DNA of 64,000 bases from Zhenpiania hominis (GCF_014333425.1 NZ_JACRYT010000002.1:248001-312000); one strand, 5' to 3'. Shown: positions 54,965 through 62,888, numbered from the stretch's first letter. Numbers and translations: made by a program. The notes: generated by a model from the letters alone, not told the origin.

Positions 54965-55245
54965 TGCTTCTCACCTCCATTGAGACACAAAAAGGAGGCC
55001 CAGCCCGGAACCTCCTTTCGCATCTGATTTTGGGCATAGAAAAACGGACACCAGCAGAAACACTAATGTCCGTCAATCCATCGGCTCACAAGAGCCGCTA
55101 TATTCAGTTGTCCAGCTTCACACAGGGGAGGCTCCGGCGGAGCCTGGCACACATCACGACAGTTCTCTTTGCCACTTCATTCTCTTGTCGTTCCCTGTGT
55201 TTTGCCCTTAATTTTTCCCTCACGAGCGTCCGTGAGGCCATAAAA
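54965..55245. other. Hairpin-rich leader upstream of parB
   Basis: No gene is seen. On the minus strand AAAGGAGG pairs with CCTCCTTT (54990-55017), which could sequester ribosome sites. ACGGACA pairs with TGTCCGT and is followed by TTTTT (about 55043-55075), a terminator or attenuator. Short perfect stems CGGCTC/GAGCCG (55080-55096) and AGGCTCC/GGAGCCT (55128-55145) and CTCAC/GTGAG follow. The region may contain the ICE right end or an origin of transfer. Confidence 0.5.
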
Positions 55246-55556
55246 ATGCGGTAATGTTCGATAACAGCCTATAACGCCTTCGCATGGATAAATTGGCGTA
55301 TTTTCAAGGGTTTCCGGGGCTTTAATAACACCCGATAACGCCTCTCGGAAGGTGGTGAAATCTCAAGGGGCTAATTTGGATTATAAATAAAAATTTCTGC
55401 TGTCCAGAGCTGTGAAATTGCGTTTTCTTCTATATCCCTCCTTTCTGCCCTGTTTGTTCACGATTTTATACAAAATGTCACTCTTTTACTCATACTATAT
55501 GTAAATATATTACATATTCATACTCCCAAATGTCGCTGGAAGTAAATCCCAAATGA
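55246..55556. other. Intergenic stretch with ATAACGCC repeats
   Basis: No gene is seen. GATAACAGCC, TATAACGCC and GATAACGCC recur between 55258 and 55342 in direct orientation, and the sequence becomes AT-rich after 55380. The right boundary of the ICE probably lies between here and the tRNA-Ser, but no repeat that defines it could be paired because the left end is outside the window. Confidence 0.4.
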
Positions 55557-55562
55557 TATAAT
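55557..55562 (+). promoter_or_regulatory. Candidate -10 box of toxin unit 1
   Basis: TATAAT lies 46 bases upstream of the first toxin start. The same AAATGATATAATT or GTGATATAATTAATT context precedes unit 2 (TATAAT at 56190-56195). No good -35 box is present in either. Confidence 0.5.
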
Positions 55563-55608
55563 TGATACGTTGTCGTCTCCAATCTGGCAACAGAAAGGAG
55601 GTGTGCAG

Positions 55609-55704
55609 ATGCAATACATTATTTCACTTCTTATCTCGATCCAAGCAGGTATAATTTGCCACTATATCTGCAAATGGCTTGATCGAGATAGCGACAACAA
55701 TTAA
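55609..55704 (+). CDS. Type I toxin-like small membrane peptide, copy 1
   Basis: A 31-residue peptide, MQYIISLLISIQAGIICHYI, then CKWLDRDSDNN. It starts after AAAGGAGG. One hydrophobic helix is followed by a short charged tail, the form of holin-like type I toxins of Firmicutes. A bidirectional hairpin terminator follows within 12 bases, and a consensus promoter on the opposite strand faces it. A closely related second copy lies at 56243-56338. It may insert in the membrane when its antisense RNA is lost. Confidence 0.72.
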   Translation: MQYIISLLISIQAGIICHYICKWLDRDSDNN

Positions 55705-55711
55705 GCCTGAA

Positions 55712-55784
55712 AGAAAACCCCAAGAGCTGCCACTCTTGGGGTTTTCGCTTTGTGTGCAAATGCACATCATCTCACTTCTTGCCT
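55712..55784 (-). ncRNA. Predicted antisense antitoxin RNA, copy 1
   Basis: The promoter at 55791-55819 would start a minus-strand transcript near 55784 that runs into the 3' end of toxin unit 1. The hairpin AACCCCAAGAG/CTCTTGGGGTT with TTTTC on both strands (55716-55744) could end both transcripts, or the antisense RNA could continue further into the toxin. The ends are predicted only. Confidence 0.5.
55716..55748. terminator. Bidirectional terminator of toxin unit 1
   Basis: An 11-bp stem (AACCCCAAGAG with CTCTTGGGGTT) is followed by TTTTC on both strands. Confidence 0.75.
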
Positions 55785-55974
55785 ACTGGCATTATAGTAT
55801 ATTCCCGAACTCTTGTCAAATATACGCTTGCAAACATATTTCACCATTTTCAAGTAACTTTATTCTAACACATTCCGGAATGCATCACTACGGGGATATG
55901 GTGTTTTTATGTCCGTCAACCCAAACAGGAAATCCGTACTGGTTCCCAGAACAATTGCAAGCCGCTTTGCCTGC
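55781..55974. repeat. Direct repeat, copy 1 (194 bp, partner 56431-56624)
   Basis: It is identical to the partner except at two visible positions, with an exact offset of 650 bases. It contains the antisense promoter and part of a short open frame (MSVNPNRKSVLVPRTIASRF). Together with the paralogous toxins it shows that a unit of about 650 bp has been tandemly duplicated. Confidence 0.9.
55791..55819 (-). promoter_or_regulatory. Consensus antisense promoter, copy 1
   Basis: On the minus strand TTGACA (55819-55814) and TATAAT (55796-55791) are separated by 17 bases. It points toward the 3' end of toxin unit 1. Confidence 0.82.
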
Positions 55975-56242
55975 GCTGCATTGGCTTCTTCTAATTCCGC
56001 AGATGTCTTATTTAATAGTACTACTTCCTGTTTGTTAATTCAATCTTGCTTATCCATACCAATCGACCAAAGTTTCGCGCTTTTCATCTCTGAAACAAAT
56101 CAAGACAGGGAGAAAACAAAAAAATAATTCACACCAAAATTTACACCACAAGATTCTCTCAGATATTGCCGCAATCAAAGACCTGGTGATATAATTAATT
56201 CGTTGTCTCTCCCAATCTGGCAACAGAAAGGGGGTTGTTCAT

Positions 56243-56338
56243 TTGGAAATTCTCATATCTTTTTTGATTTCCATTGGGGCGGGAATAGTTTGCCACTATC
56301 TTGTCAAATGGCTAGATGGAAATGACAAAGACAACTAG
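56243..56338 (+). CDS. Type I toxin-like small membrane peptide, copy 2
   Basis: A 31-residue peptide starting with TTG after AAAGGGGG (MEILISFLISIGAGIVCHYL, then VKWLDGNDKDN). It aligns with copy 1 over its whole length (LIS-I-AGI-CHY--KWLD) but has diverged more than the flanking repeat, so the peptide and its own antisense RNA may have become specific. The TATAAT upstream, terminator and antisense promoter are all retained. Confidence 0.7.
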   Translation: MEILISFLISIGAGIVCHYLVKWLDGNDKDN

Positions 56339-56361
56339 CCTCGGATGCTCAACCGAAAAAA

Positions 56362-56434
56362 GAGAAGAAACCCCAGTAGCTGGCACTACTGGGGTTTCGC
56401 TTTTGTCCATTTGGACTACTCATATCTTTTGCCT
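56362..56434 (-). ncRNA. Predicted antisense antitoxin RNA, copy 2
   Basis: A minus-strand transcript starting near 56434 from the promoter at 56441-56469 would overlap the toxin 2 terminator. The ends are predicted by analogy with copy 1. Confidence 0.5.
56368..56405. terminator. Terminator of toxin unit 2
   Basis: AAACCCCAGTAG and CTACTGGGGTTT form a 12-bp stem, followed by CGCTTTT on the plus strand. The stem sequence differs from unit 1 by paired changes, so the structure is conserved. Confidence 0.75.
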
Positions 56435-56624
56435 ACTGGCATTATAGTATATTCCTGAACGCTTGTCAAATATACGCTTGCAAACATATTTCACCATTTT
56501 CAAGTAACTTTATTCTAACACATTCCGGAATGCATCACTACGGGGATATGGTGTTTTTATGTCCGTCAACCCAAACAGGAAATCCGTACTGGTTCCCAGA
56601 ACAATTGCAAGCCGCTTTGCCTGC
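56431..56624. repeat. Direct repeat, copy 2 (partner 55781-55974)
   Basis: It lies exactly 650 bases from copy 1, with two visible mismatches in the antisense promoter spacer region. Confidence 0.9.
56441..56469 (-). promoter_or_regulatory. Consensus antisense promoter, copy 2
   Basis: TTGACA (56469-56464) and TATAAT (56446-56441) on the minus strand, with 17-base spacing. Confidence 0.82.
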
Positions 56625-56817
56625 TCCACCGTCAGGTATCGTTTACACCGAAACTATCGTTAATTTGTATCCTGAAGAACTTTGGGATTCTCTACAGGAG
56701 CTTTCCGGAGAATGCGAGAAAATAGATCCAGACAGTCATTTCAGAAAAGCGTTTGATTCTGTCATTGAAAAGGTATATCGAGAAAGATTTAAATTTACGT
56801 CAATTGCAAAAAAATGA
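56530..56817 (+). pseudogene. Short open frame, probable fragment of an unrecognised gene
   Basis: The frame of 95 codons starts inside the direct repeat. Its second half (IVNLYPEELWDSLQELSGEC and FRKAFDSVIEKVYRERFKF) has the composition of a real helical protein. The first part, inside the repeat, looks like a chance frame, and no ribosome site is seen. I read it as the 3' remnant of a gene joined to the duplicated toxin unit. It could also be a small intact gene. Confidence 0.35.
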
Positions 56818-56844
56818 AAAGGAACGTCGAAATTTCAACGTTCC
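56814..56844 (-). terminator. Terminator downstream of tRNA-Ser
   Basis: On the minus strand GGAACGTTGAAA pairs with TTTCGACGTTCC apart from one mismatch and is followed by TTTTCATTTTTTT. Confidence 0.75.
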
Positions 56845-56846
56845 AC

Positions 56847-56934
56847 TGGCGGAGGACACGGGACTCGAACCCGCGGGGCTGTTACACCTTACTCGCTTTC
56901 CAGGCGAGCTCCTTAGCCACTCGGTCAATCCTCC
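56847..56934 (-). tRNA. tRNA-Ser (anticodon GGA), encoded CCA
   Basis: The minus strand begins GGAGGATTGACCGAGTGG and ends in TCCTCC-G-CCA. The acceptor stem pairs over six to seven positions. The anticodon arm is CTCGC-CTGGAAA-GCGAG with anticodon GGA. A long variable arm, GTGTAACAGCCCC in part, is typical of class II serine tRNAs. The T arm has GGTTCGAGTCC. tRNA genes are common ICE attachment sites, but no matching att repeat is visible. Confidence 0.95.
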
Positions 56935-57021
56935 AAAGGCTTTTCCAGGCATCCTTATAAACACCTGGCGCACTTAATAATTTACCACATAACCCAGTAC
57001 TTTGCAAGCACAACTTTTATT

Positions 57022-57492
57022 TTATGCAAATTCTTTTCTCATTGTTTCCGCGCGTTTTTCCGTCAGCGCTTGAAAATCCTGCAGCGTATGTTTATATTCC
57101 CTGTTCATAAACCTGGAATTCATCAGAAAATCAGCTGTTGCCCGGTTAGTCGCCACTGGGATATCATAGACCACAGCAATTCGAAGCAGGGCTTTAATAT
57201 CCGGATCATGGGGCTGTGCTTCCAGCGGATCCCAGAAAAAGATCATCATATCGATTTCCCCTTCCGCGATTCTCGCTCCAATCTGCTGGTCTCCTCCCAG
57301 AGGACCGCTTTTGTAAGATTTCACCGGAAGACCAGTGGCTTCCGCAATCAGGCGCGAAGTCGTCCCAGTTCCCGAAAGGAAATGCCGTTTCAGTTCTTCT
57401 TTATTTTCCACACACCATTTTACCAGATCATCCTTCAAATGGTCATGGGCAATCAATGCGATCCGCTTCTGTTTTTCCATTACTTTTTCCAT
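57022..57492 (-). CDS. mgsA: Methylglyoxal synthase
   Basis: It converts dihydroxyacetone phosphate to methylglyoxal, a glycolytic bypass under phosphate stress. The start [20 protein letters not shown] at 57492 follows GGGAGGTG. About 156 residues. The family motifs are [25 protein letters not shown] for phosphate binding, [17 protein letters not shown] and [20 protein letters not shown], with the catalytic Asp in the GGDQQ and DPLE regions. It is a stand-alone chromosomal gene. Confidence 0.93.
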   Translation of the reverse strand: MEKVMEKQKRIALIAHDHLKDDLVKWCVENKEELKRHFLSGTGTTSRLIAEATGLPVKSYKSGPLGGDQQIGARIAEGEIDMMIFFWDPLEAQPHDPDIKALLRIAVVYDIPVATNRATADFLMNSRFMNREYKHTLQDFQALTEKRAETMRKEFA

Positions 57493-57583
57493 TTTTCTCA
57501 CCTCCCTAATTCTCCTTCTGGCTTCCATTATAGCAGAGAGAAAGCGCTTCACCAATGACCCTATCTCAAAATTTACGTACTTT

Positions 57584-57970
57584 TTACCTGTCTTTTACAT
57601 TTTTTTCTTTACAGCTGGCACACGCCGCGCATCCCTTACCGCTCTCTTCCATATGTTTCGTTCCCCACTCTGCCAGCAGAATCAGCGGCTGTAGAAGTTC
57701 GCTCATATCTCCAATCAGTGTGTATTCAACCCGGGGCGGAATCTCACTGTACTGCTTGCGCCTGACCATATCACAATTTTCCAGTTCTTTCAGAGACTGA
57801 GATAACATCATATTAGTAATTTCCGGAATTCTCTTCTTAATTTCGCCATAGCGCTTTGGTTTTCCGTCAGCCAGAATACATAGAATGGGCAGCTTCCATT
57901 TGCCTCCAATTAAACTTAAAGCGTAGCGCAACGGGCACAGCAGGCTTTCTGTACTTTGCGTATGTTCCAT
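57584..57970 (-). CDS. HxlR-family transcriptional regulator
   Basis: A winged-helix protein of about 128 residues starting [20 protein letters not shown] at 57970 after AAAGGAGG. The family motifs [40 protein letters not shown] and PPRVEYTL are clear. A C-terminal CAACASCK cluster may sense redox or thiols. It is divergent from the PPOX-family gene, which it probably regulates. GTACTTGTAC in the shared promoter is a candidate operator. Confidence 0.88.
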   Translation of the reverse strand: MEHTQSTESLLCPLRYALSLIGGKWKLPILCILADGKPKRYGEIKKRIPEITNMMLSQSLKELENCDMVRRKQYSEIPPRVEYTLIGDMSELLQPLILLAEWGTKHMEESGKGCAACASCKEKNVKDR

Positions 57971-58038
57971 TTTCATCCTCCTTTACTCAGTCTTATCATA
58001 TTAAATCATAAAATACTGCGTACTTGTACTTTACTGAT

Positions 58039-58048
58039 TATATAATAT
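58039..58048. promoter_or_regulatory. Divergent promoter region of the HxlR and PPOX genes
   Basis: The gap 57971-58101 is AT-rich, with TATATAATATAATTATATC-type overlapping -10 boxes for both directions around 58040-58060. A GTAC-TT-GTAC palindrome lies just before them. Exact promoter use cannot be decided. Confidence 0.4.
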
Positions 58049-58101
58049 AATTATATCAATAAACCTTACCATTACAACACCAAATTTAAGGAGTGAGAAC
58101 A

Positions 58102-58488
58102 ATGGACGAAATCATGGAATTTTTAAAAGAGTGTAAAACCTCATTTGTCGCTACCTGCGGAGGTGATCAGCCCTATGTGCGGCCACAGGGTTTTTCGATG
58201 ATCTATAACGGCAGCCTTTGCTTTTGCACGGCAGACGAAAAAGCCACCTCGAAAGAACTGAAAGCAAATCCTAACGTTGAAATTTCCGCAGCCAATGGAA
58301 CCAAATTTATCCGGATCCGCGGAAAAGCGGAATTCCAGGGCCAGGACGCGGCAGAGAAAGCCCTGGAAATGATGCCTCAGCTCGCCCAGATGGTTCGCCC
58401 CGGTAAATTTGAGATTTTCGCGGTCAAAGGCGGAACAGCGGTTATCGCAGATCTGACGACTGGCGAAAGCAAAACAATTGCACTCTAA
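58102..58488 (+). CDS. Pyridoxamine 5'-phosphate oxidase-family (FMN-binding split-barrel) protein
   Basis: A protein of 128 residues starting MDEIMEFLKECKTSFVATCG at 58102 after AAGGAGTG. The split-barrel pattern is visible in TSFVATCGGDQPYVRPQGFS, then LCFCTADEKATSKELKANPN and KFIRIRGKAEFQGQDAAEKA. It probably binds a flavin. The substrate is unknown. The divergent HxlR regulator suggests induction by a reactive compound. Confidence 0.85.
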   Translation: MDEIMEFLKECKTSFVATCGGDQPYVRPQGFSMIYNGSLCFCTADEKATSKELKANPNVEISAANGTKFIRIRGKAEFQGQDAAEKALEMMPQLAQMVRPGKFEIFAVKGGTAVIADLTTGESKTIAL

Positions 58489-58499
58489 CTCCTCTGCAA

Positions 58500-58530
58500 G
58501 AGCGCCGATTTCTTCGGCGTTCTTTTTCTT
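58500..58530 (+). terminator. Terminator after the PPOX-family gene
   Basis: CGCCGA-TTTC-TTCGGCG is followed by TTCTTTTTCTTTTT. On the opposite strand the hairpin GAGCTG/CAGCTC near 58549-58570 serves thrC. Confidence 0.7.
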
Positions 58531-58576
58531 TTTATCGCAAAAGGAAAGAGCTGCCCGCAGACAGCTCCCGCTTTTT

Positions 58577-60061
58577 CTATTCATTTTTCAGACAGTCGTA
58601 TACTGCCCCCGGCATCTGTTCAATATCCAATACACCTTGGTGACGCACCGGTTTGTTCTCCAGATCTTTCAGTCCTGCCGGAACACGGACTTTTGTCTCT
58701 TCATACAGCTTTTTCACCGATTCAAAGCCGTTTTCACCCTTTTCCAGACCAATCGATTCAACGACGCTGTCCGCGAATTTGTAAGCGCTTGCCGTGGAGG
58801 CCAGCAGCGTTGGCGTCTTGTCGCCGGTATAGGCAATATAATCTTCATAAACCCGATAAGCAACCGCGGTATGTGTATCCATCAGATAGCCGTGCTTTCT
58901 GTACATATTGCCAATCGTCTCATTGGTACGCTTTACATCCGCGTACCCTCCGTAAAAATCGTCCAGCGCGTAATTGATTTTAGGGCTTACCGTATATTTT
59001 TTGTTCTTTTCCAGGCTTTCCATCAGTTCTTTGATTTCCTCGCCGTTCTGTCCGCTCAGATGATAAAGCAGGCGCTCCAGATTACTGGAAATCAGAATAT
59101 CCATGGACGGGGAGTTTGTCAGGAAAAATTCCCGGTTGGTGTTATAAGTTCCCGTATTGATAAAATCGGTCAGCACTTTGTTTTCATTGGAGGCACAGAT
59201 GAACTTTTTCACCGGAATACCCATCTGTCCCGCATAGTAGGCTGCCAGAATGTTTCCGAAATTTCCGGTCGGCACAACGATGTTGATTTTGTCGCCGTTC
59301 TTAATTTCTCCCCGTTCCACCAGCTTGATATAACCATACACATAATATGCCACCTGCGGAACCAGTCTTCCGATATTGATAGAGTTGGCAGAAGAAAGCT
59401 TGCAGTTGATTTTGGAAAGCTTTTCAGCAAATTGACCATCATTAAAAATTTTCTTTACGCCGGTCTGGGCGTCGTCAAAATTTCCGTTAATGGCAAATAC
59501 GTGAGTGTTATCGCCTTCCTGGGTAACCATCTGGCGCTCCTGCACTTCGCTGACCCCTTTGTTTGGATAGAATACGATGATCTCCGTTCCCGGAACATCC
59601 GCGAATCCTTCCAGTGCCGCTTTTCCAGTATCCCCGGAAGTAGCGGTCAGAATACAGATTTTCCGATCTTCCTTTTCCTTCTTCATGGCAGTTGTCAGAA
59701 GATAGGGAAGAATGGAAAGCGCCATATCTTTAAACGCCGCGGTTTTTCCGTGGTAAAGTTCCAGGAAATACGCGTCCCCCGCCTTTACTACCGGAACAAT
59801 CTCGTTTTCTTCAAATTTACTGTCATACGCTCCCTCTACACAGGCCCGCATTTCCTCATCTGTGTAATCCTCGAAAAATGCTTTTATCACGCGGAACGCC
59901 ACTTCCTGATAAGGCTTGCCTACCATATCTTCAACGGCAAACGGAAGCTTTGGGATCTCGTTCGGAACATACAGTCCCTTGTCTTCCGCAATCCCCTGGA
60001 TGATAGCCTGGGCAGATGTCTTTATATATTTGCTTCCTCTTGTACTCTGGTAATGTATCAT
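58577..60061 (-). CDS. thrC: Threonine synthase
   Basis: A PLP enzyme making threonine from O-phosphohomoserine. The start MIHYQSTRGSKYIKTSAQAI at 60061 follows AAAGGAG. About 494 residues. The PLP Lys is in YHGKTAAFKDMALS, the phosphate loop in ATSGDTGKAALEGF, and further motifs are GNFGNILAAYYAG and SANSINIGRLVPQ. The N-terminus and length fit the longer bacterial and fungal ThrC class. It is monocistronic here. I saw no T-box or other leader in the 330 bases upstream. Confidence 0.94.
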   Translation of the reverse strand: MIHYQSTRGSKYIKTSAQAIIQGIAEDKGLYVPNEIPKLPFAVEDMVGKPYQEVAFRVIKAFFEDYTDEEMRACVEGAYDSKFEENEIVPVVKAGDAYFLELYHGKTAAFKDMALSILPYLLTTAMKKEKEDRKICILTATSGDTGKAALEGFADVPGTEIIVFYPNKGVSEVQERQMVTQEGDNTHVFAINGNFDDAQTGVKKIFNDGQFAEKLSKINCKLSSANSINIGRLVPQVAYYVYGYIKLVERGEIKNGDKINIVVPTGNFGNILAAYYAGQMGIPVKKFICASNENKVLTDFINTGTYNTNREFFLTNSPSMDILISSNLERLLYHLSGQNGEEIKELMESLEKNKKYTVSPKINYALDDFYGGYADVKRTNETIGNMYRKHGYLMDTHTAVAYRVYEDYIAYTGDKTPTLLASTASAYKFADSVVESIGLEKGENGFESVKKLYEETKVRVPAGLKDLENKPVRHQGVLDIEQMPGAVYDCLKNE

Positions 60062-60243
60062 TCTTGTATCTCCTTTATACACTGCTTTCGTTCATATCGA
60101 TCTATCTGATTTTATCAGATAATGCCGCCTGTTTCAATGGTTTCCTTTTTGCAAGCGGTGCCTGCGCGCGAAATCTCCGTTCACAAGGATGCATCAGCGG
60201 TAAGCTCTCAATCCCCAACCCTTATTTCATCACATAGGAAAAA

Positions 60244-60282
60244 AGCCCCAAAGCAGTATTTTCCGCTAAAGGGCTCTTTTTC
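60244..60282. terminator. Bidirectional terminator between coaC and thrC
   Basis: AGCCC-AAAGC and GCT-AAAGGGCT pair over a broken stem, with T tracts on both strands. It ends the leftward coaBC transcript. The rest of 60062-60392 holds no gene. Confidence 0.6.
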
Positions 60283-60392
60283 CACCATATCATCACTCTT
60301 GCTCTTCAGCAGCGGACAGAGTCCGCTTGACCTCGGAAACAATTTATCAACACTTTTCAAAGGTAACAAAATGCGCGAAATTCCATTTGCTA

Positions 60393-60929
60393 CTAAATTT
60401 CATGTTCTGTAATGGTTTTGATGATGTCCTCTACATCCGCAAGGGCGCCCTTTCCCAGATCTCCACAGGCCAGAAGGCTCGCTTTCGGCTCGATGAAATG
60501 GTATCCCAGGCGTGTCAGTTTTTCGATATTTTCCTGAACAATCGGATTTTCATACATATTTGTATTCATAGCCGGAGCGATATAAACCGGCGTATGATTC
60601 GCCGCCGCCATTACAACGGTGGAAAGAAAATCATCGGCAATGCCGCCGGCGATCTTGCCGATAATATTGGCGGTCGCTGGCGCGATCAGCACCAGATCCG
60701 CTTTTTTCGCCAGGGAAATATGCTTCACCTCACTGGGAACAATTTCCTCGAACATATCCATGTAGACCTTATTTTTGCTCAGAGTTTGCAGGGTCAGCGG
60801 CGTAATGAATCTGCTGCCGCTTTCCGTCAGGAGCACGTCCACATTATGCCCCATTTTTGTCAGCCGATTTGTAATCTCCGCCGCCTTATAAGCCGCGATG
60901 CTCCCGGTGACACCTAATAACACATTCAT
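60393..60929 (-). CDS. coaC: Phosphopantothenoylcysteine decarboxylase CoaC (separate protein)
   Basis: A flavoprotein of 178 residues, MNVLLGVTGSIAAYKAAEIT, that decarboxylates phosphopantothenoylcysteine in coenzyme A synthesis. The catalytic His is in SEVKHISLAKKADL. PATANIIGKIAGGIADD and the substrate clamp PAMNTNMYENPIVQ are present, and the Cys of the C-terminal loop is in LLACGDLGKG. Most clostridia have a fused CoaBC; here the two domains are separate overlapping genes (ATGA), as in streptococci. Confidence 0.92.
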   Translation of the reverse strand: MNVLLGVTGSIAAYKAAEITNRLTKMGHNVDVLLTESGSRFITPLTLQTLSKNKVYMDMFEEIVPSEVKHISLAKKADLVLIAPATANIIGKIAGGIADDFLSTVVMAAANHTPVYIAPAMNTNMYENPIVQENIEKLTRLGYHFIEPKASLLACGDLGKGALADVEDIIKTITEHEI

Positions 60930-61621
60930 TGTTTCCCTCCTTCTTGACGCACCCGCTGGACAATTTTTTCCGCGATTTCTTCGTTTGTTTCCATCGTATC
61001 ATAACTGCCGTCCCTGTGAATCAGATAGCCACGGTGCCTGCCGCCTCCGATTTCCGCCAGATCGTTGGCCAGCACAAAGGTACAGTCATTTTTCTGAAGA
61101 AGCGCCTGCCCCACCTGAATCAGCTCCTCATGAGGCACATGGCTGAGCAGCTTAAAACCTACCAGCACGGTATCCGGGCTCCACTTTTTGATGCCGCTGA
61201 TGACTTTTGGAGACCGCTGCATAATAATGGTCAAATCCTCAATGCTGGAACTGATCTTGTTTCCTTCCAGCCGGCTGCTGTCCCCGGATTTAATTTTTTC
61301 CAGGGTGGTAACTTCCTTTACCATATAGTCGCTGACTGCCATGGCGTGAACCACGGCGTCAATTTTCTCCTCGGTCAGAATACGCTTCAGTTCCGCTTCC
61401 AGATCCCGCACGCCTTCAATGGGTACAGGCGTCACATTGGGTCCTTCCACCGGTACTGCCCGCAGACCGTGAAGGTAATAAAGGGTTTCAAGTTCCTCTC
61501 CACAGGCTTTGAGAAACTGCTCTCCAATAGCATGCCCCAGGCGCCCTGTGGAAGTATTGGTAATCGAGCGCACATCATCAATTCGTTCGCTGGTGCCGCC
61601 CGCGGTCAATATAATTTTCAT
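60926..61621 (-). CDS. coaB: Phosphopantothenate-cysteine ligase CoaB (separate protein)
   Basis: A protein of 231 residues, MKIILTAGGTSERIDDVRSI, started after AAAGGAA. It joins cysteine to phosphopantothenate. The nucleotide loop TAGGTSERIDDVRSITN and the dimerisation and substrate region AVSDYMVKEVTTLEKIKSGD are clear. LVGFKLLSHVP and FVLANDLAEIGGGRHRGYLI complete the fold. It precedes coaC, giving the order of the separate-gene type. Confidence 0.92.
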   Translation of the reverse strand: MKIILTAGGTSERIDDVRSITNTSTGRLGHAIGEQFLKACGEELETLYYLHGLRAVPVEGPNVTPVPIEGVRDLEAELKRILTEEKIDAVVHAMAVSDYMVKEVTTLEKIKSGDSSRLEGNKISSSIEDLTIIMQRSPKVISGIKKWSPDTVLVGFKLLSHVPHEELIQVGQALLQKNDCTFVLANDLAEIGGGRHRGYLIHRDGSYDTMETNEEIAEKIVQRVRQEGGKQ

Positions 61622-61636
61622 CCGTCGGTTCCTTTC

Positions 61637-62005
61637 TTATTTCTGCTCGATGATTTCCAGATTCACGCCGTCCGGATCATGGATAAAGAAAAATCTAGTG
61701 CTGGGGTTGGGCTGGATCGGGCCTGCCACGATTTCCACTCCCTGTTTTTTCACCTGTTCCATGGCCTGGTCAAGGTCGCTGACAGCAAGCCCCAGAGACG
61801 GCCATTCTCCGTAAATGGGAGGTTCCGCCCCCTTATCACAAATCAGCTCAATTTCCGCCGCGCCGCCGGCTTCCGCCATAAAGGCGATTTCCATATTAGG
61901 TCCCGCCGGAAAACGGCGCGCCACTTTCAGTCCGATTACTTCTTCGTAAAAGCGAATGGAAGCTTCTAAATTTGCCACATGAATGGTCGCGAAGTTGAAT
62001 TTCAT
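61637..62005 (-). CDS. VOC-superfamily (glyoxalase-like) protein
   Basis: A protein of 122 residues, MKFNFATIHVANLEASIRFY, started after AGGAGG. It has two beta-alpha-beta-beta-beta modules. The candidate metal ligands are His9, a Glu in AAEIELICDKG, a second-module residue near WPSLGLAV and Glu in VNLEIIEQK. FFFIHDPDGVNLE is the typical VOC ending. Since mgsA is nearby a methylglyoxal role is tempting, but the sequence does not prove lactoylglutathione lyase activity. Confidence 0.82.
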   Translation of the reverse strand: MKFNFATIHVANLEASIRFYEEVIGLKVARRFPAGPNMEIAFMAEAGGAAEIELICDKGAEPPIYGEWPSLGLAVSDLDQAMEQVKKQGVEIVAGPIQPNPSTRFFFIHDPDGVNLEIIEQK

Positions 62006-62039
62006 TGTTCTCGTTCCTCCTATATCTTAAGATTCGCAA

Positions 62040-62512
62040 TTTCGGTAAAAAAGAAGATATTGCTATTTTACTATAGTTTGAGAAAGATTTCTATCCGCTG
62101 AAACGATCTTATTTTTACCTGTCCCATCCCCGCTTTTGCGGGAAACGCTGAAATTAAACTGTTTTATATCAAAACAACGATTCTCTGTGGATGGTCTTTT
62201 GGATTTCTAATATTCATTATTATTAATAAATACACCAACCAAATTTCCCCAAAAAGTGTGCAGATACCTTTTCAGGTCCCAATCGGACACGTTTTTTCTG
62301 ATACAGAATCCGCCCGGGCGCATTTGACCCCAAAAAACACTTAAAATCCATCTTATTTCTCGCCGTTTTCCCTCTCAGAGCACGTTCATAAATATTCAGG
62401 GCTCAAAAAACGTGTCCAGACTGCCCCGATTCTCGGAATTGTACACGTTTTGCCCCGCCAGGCGCCAGGCGCCAGGCGCCGGGCAGGCAGCAAGCAGCGA
62501 CAGCAGCGCAAG
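62040..62512. other. Gene-free region with ACACGTTTT repeats
   Basis: No gene is seen. GGACACGTTTTTT at 62285-62297 and its exact complement AAAAAACGTGTCC at 62405-62417 flank about 107 bases, and a further ACACGTTTT lies at 62443-62451. GGCGCCA is repeated three times near 62459-62482. The flanking repeats could mark a small mobile or REP-like element or regulator sites. Confidence 0.5.
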
Positions 62513-62546
62513 CGAAAAGGGAGCCCGTAAGGACTCCCCTTTTGTA
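62513..62546 (-). terminator. Terminator after the molbindin gene
   Basis: On the minus strand GGGAGTCC-TTAC-GGGCTCCC forms a stem, followed by TTTTCGC, 12 bases beyond the stop codon. Confidence 0.7.
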
Positions 62547-62558
62547 ATTGAACAAACA

Positions 62559-62771
62559 TTACGAATCTACGCCAACCATTACAGAGGTCGCTTTGATCAC
62601 AGCATACGCTTCTTTTCCTACTTCCAGTCCCAGTTCCTCAATGGCGTTCATGGAGATCGTGGAGCTGATTTTGTTCCCGCCTCCAATATCCAGGACTACA
62701 ATCCCGTTTACAGCGCCCTTCTGGATATCCACAATTGTTCCTTTTAACTGGTTTCTCGCGCTTAATTTCAT
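62559..62771 (-). CDS. Molybdenum-pterin/molybdate-binding TOBE-domain protein (molbindin)
   Basis: The start MKLSARNQLKGTIVDIQKGA at 62771 follows AAAGGAAGG; the longer frame has no support. 70 residues form one TOBE/Mop domain: SARNQLKGTIVDIQKGAVNG, then a strand-rich middle and VGKEAYAVIKATSVMVGVD. It binds molybdate or tungstate oligomerically and may buffer it for enzymes. No transporter or cofactor gene is adjacent. Confidence 0.88.
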   Translation of the reverse strand: MKLSARNQLKGTIVDIQKGAVNGIVVLDIGGGNKISSTISMNAIEELGLEVGKEAYAVIKATSVMVGVDS

Positions 62772-62888
62772 CGTATGGTTCCTTCCTTTCTGCAGTCGCC
62801 GACTGCCGGTTTGAAATAGTGATTGTTCGAATTTATTATACCCCAAATCAGCAGAAAGGATCGTTTGTACAATAACTTTAATAAAAAT

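Noticed and set aside
55679..56127. Open frames starting in the first direct repeat (about 72 and 119 codons)
   Set aside because: They differ between the two repeat copies after the duplicated part ends and overlap the antisense promoter. They look like chance frames.
56847..56934. tRNA-Ser as the attachment site of the ICE
   Set aside because: No direct repeat of the tRNA end was found near the likely right end of the ICE, and the left end is outside the window.
60062..60392. T-box or threonine leader before thrC
   Set aside because: No T-box sequence, specifier stem or run of Thr codons could be seen. Only a bidirectional terminator is present.
61637..62005. Glyoxalase I (gloA) paired with mgsA
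   Set aside because: The VOC fold is clear, but lactoylglutathione lyase ligands and substrate residues cannot be confirmed, and the gene is 4 kb from mgsA in another unit.
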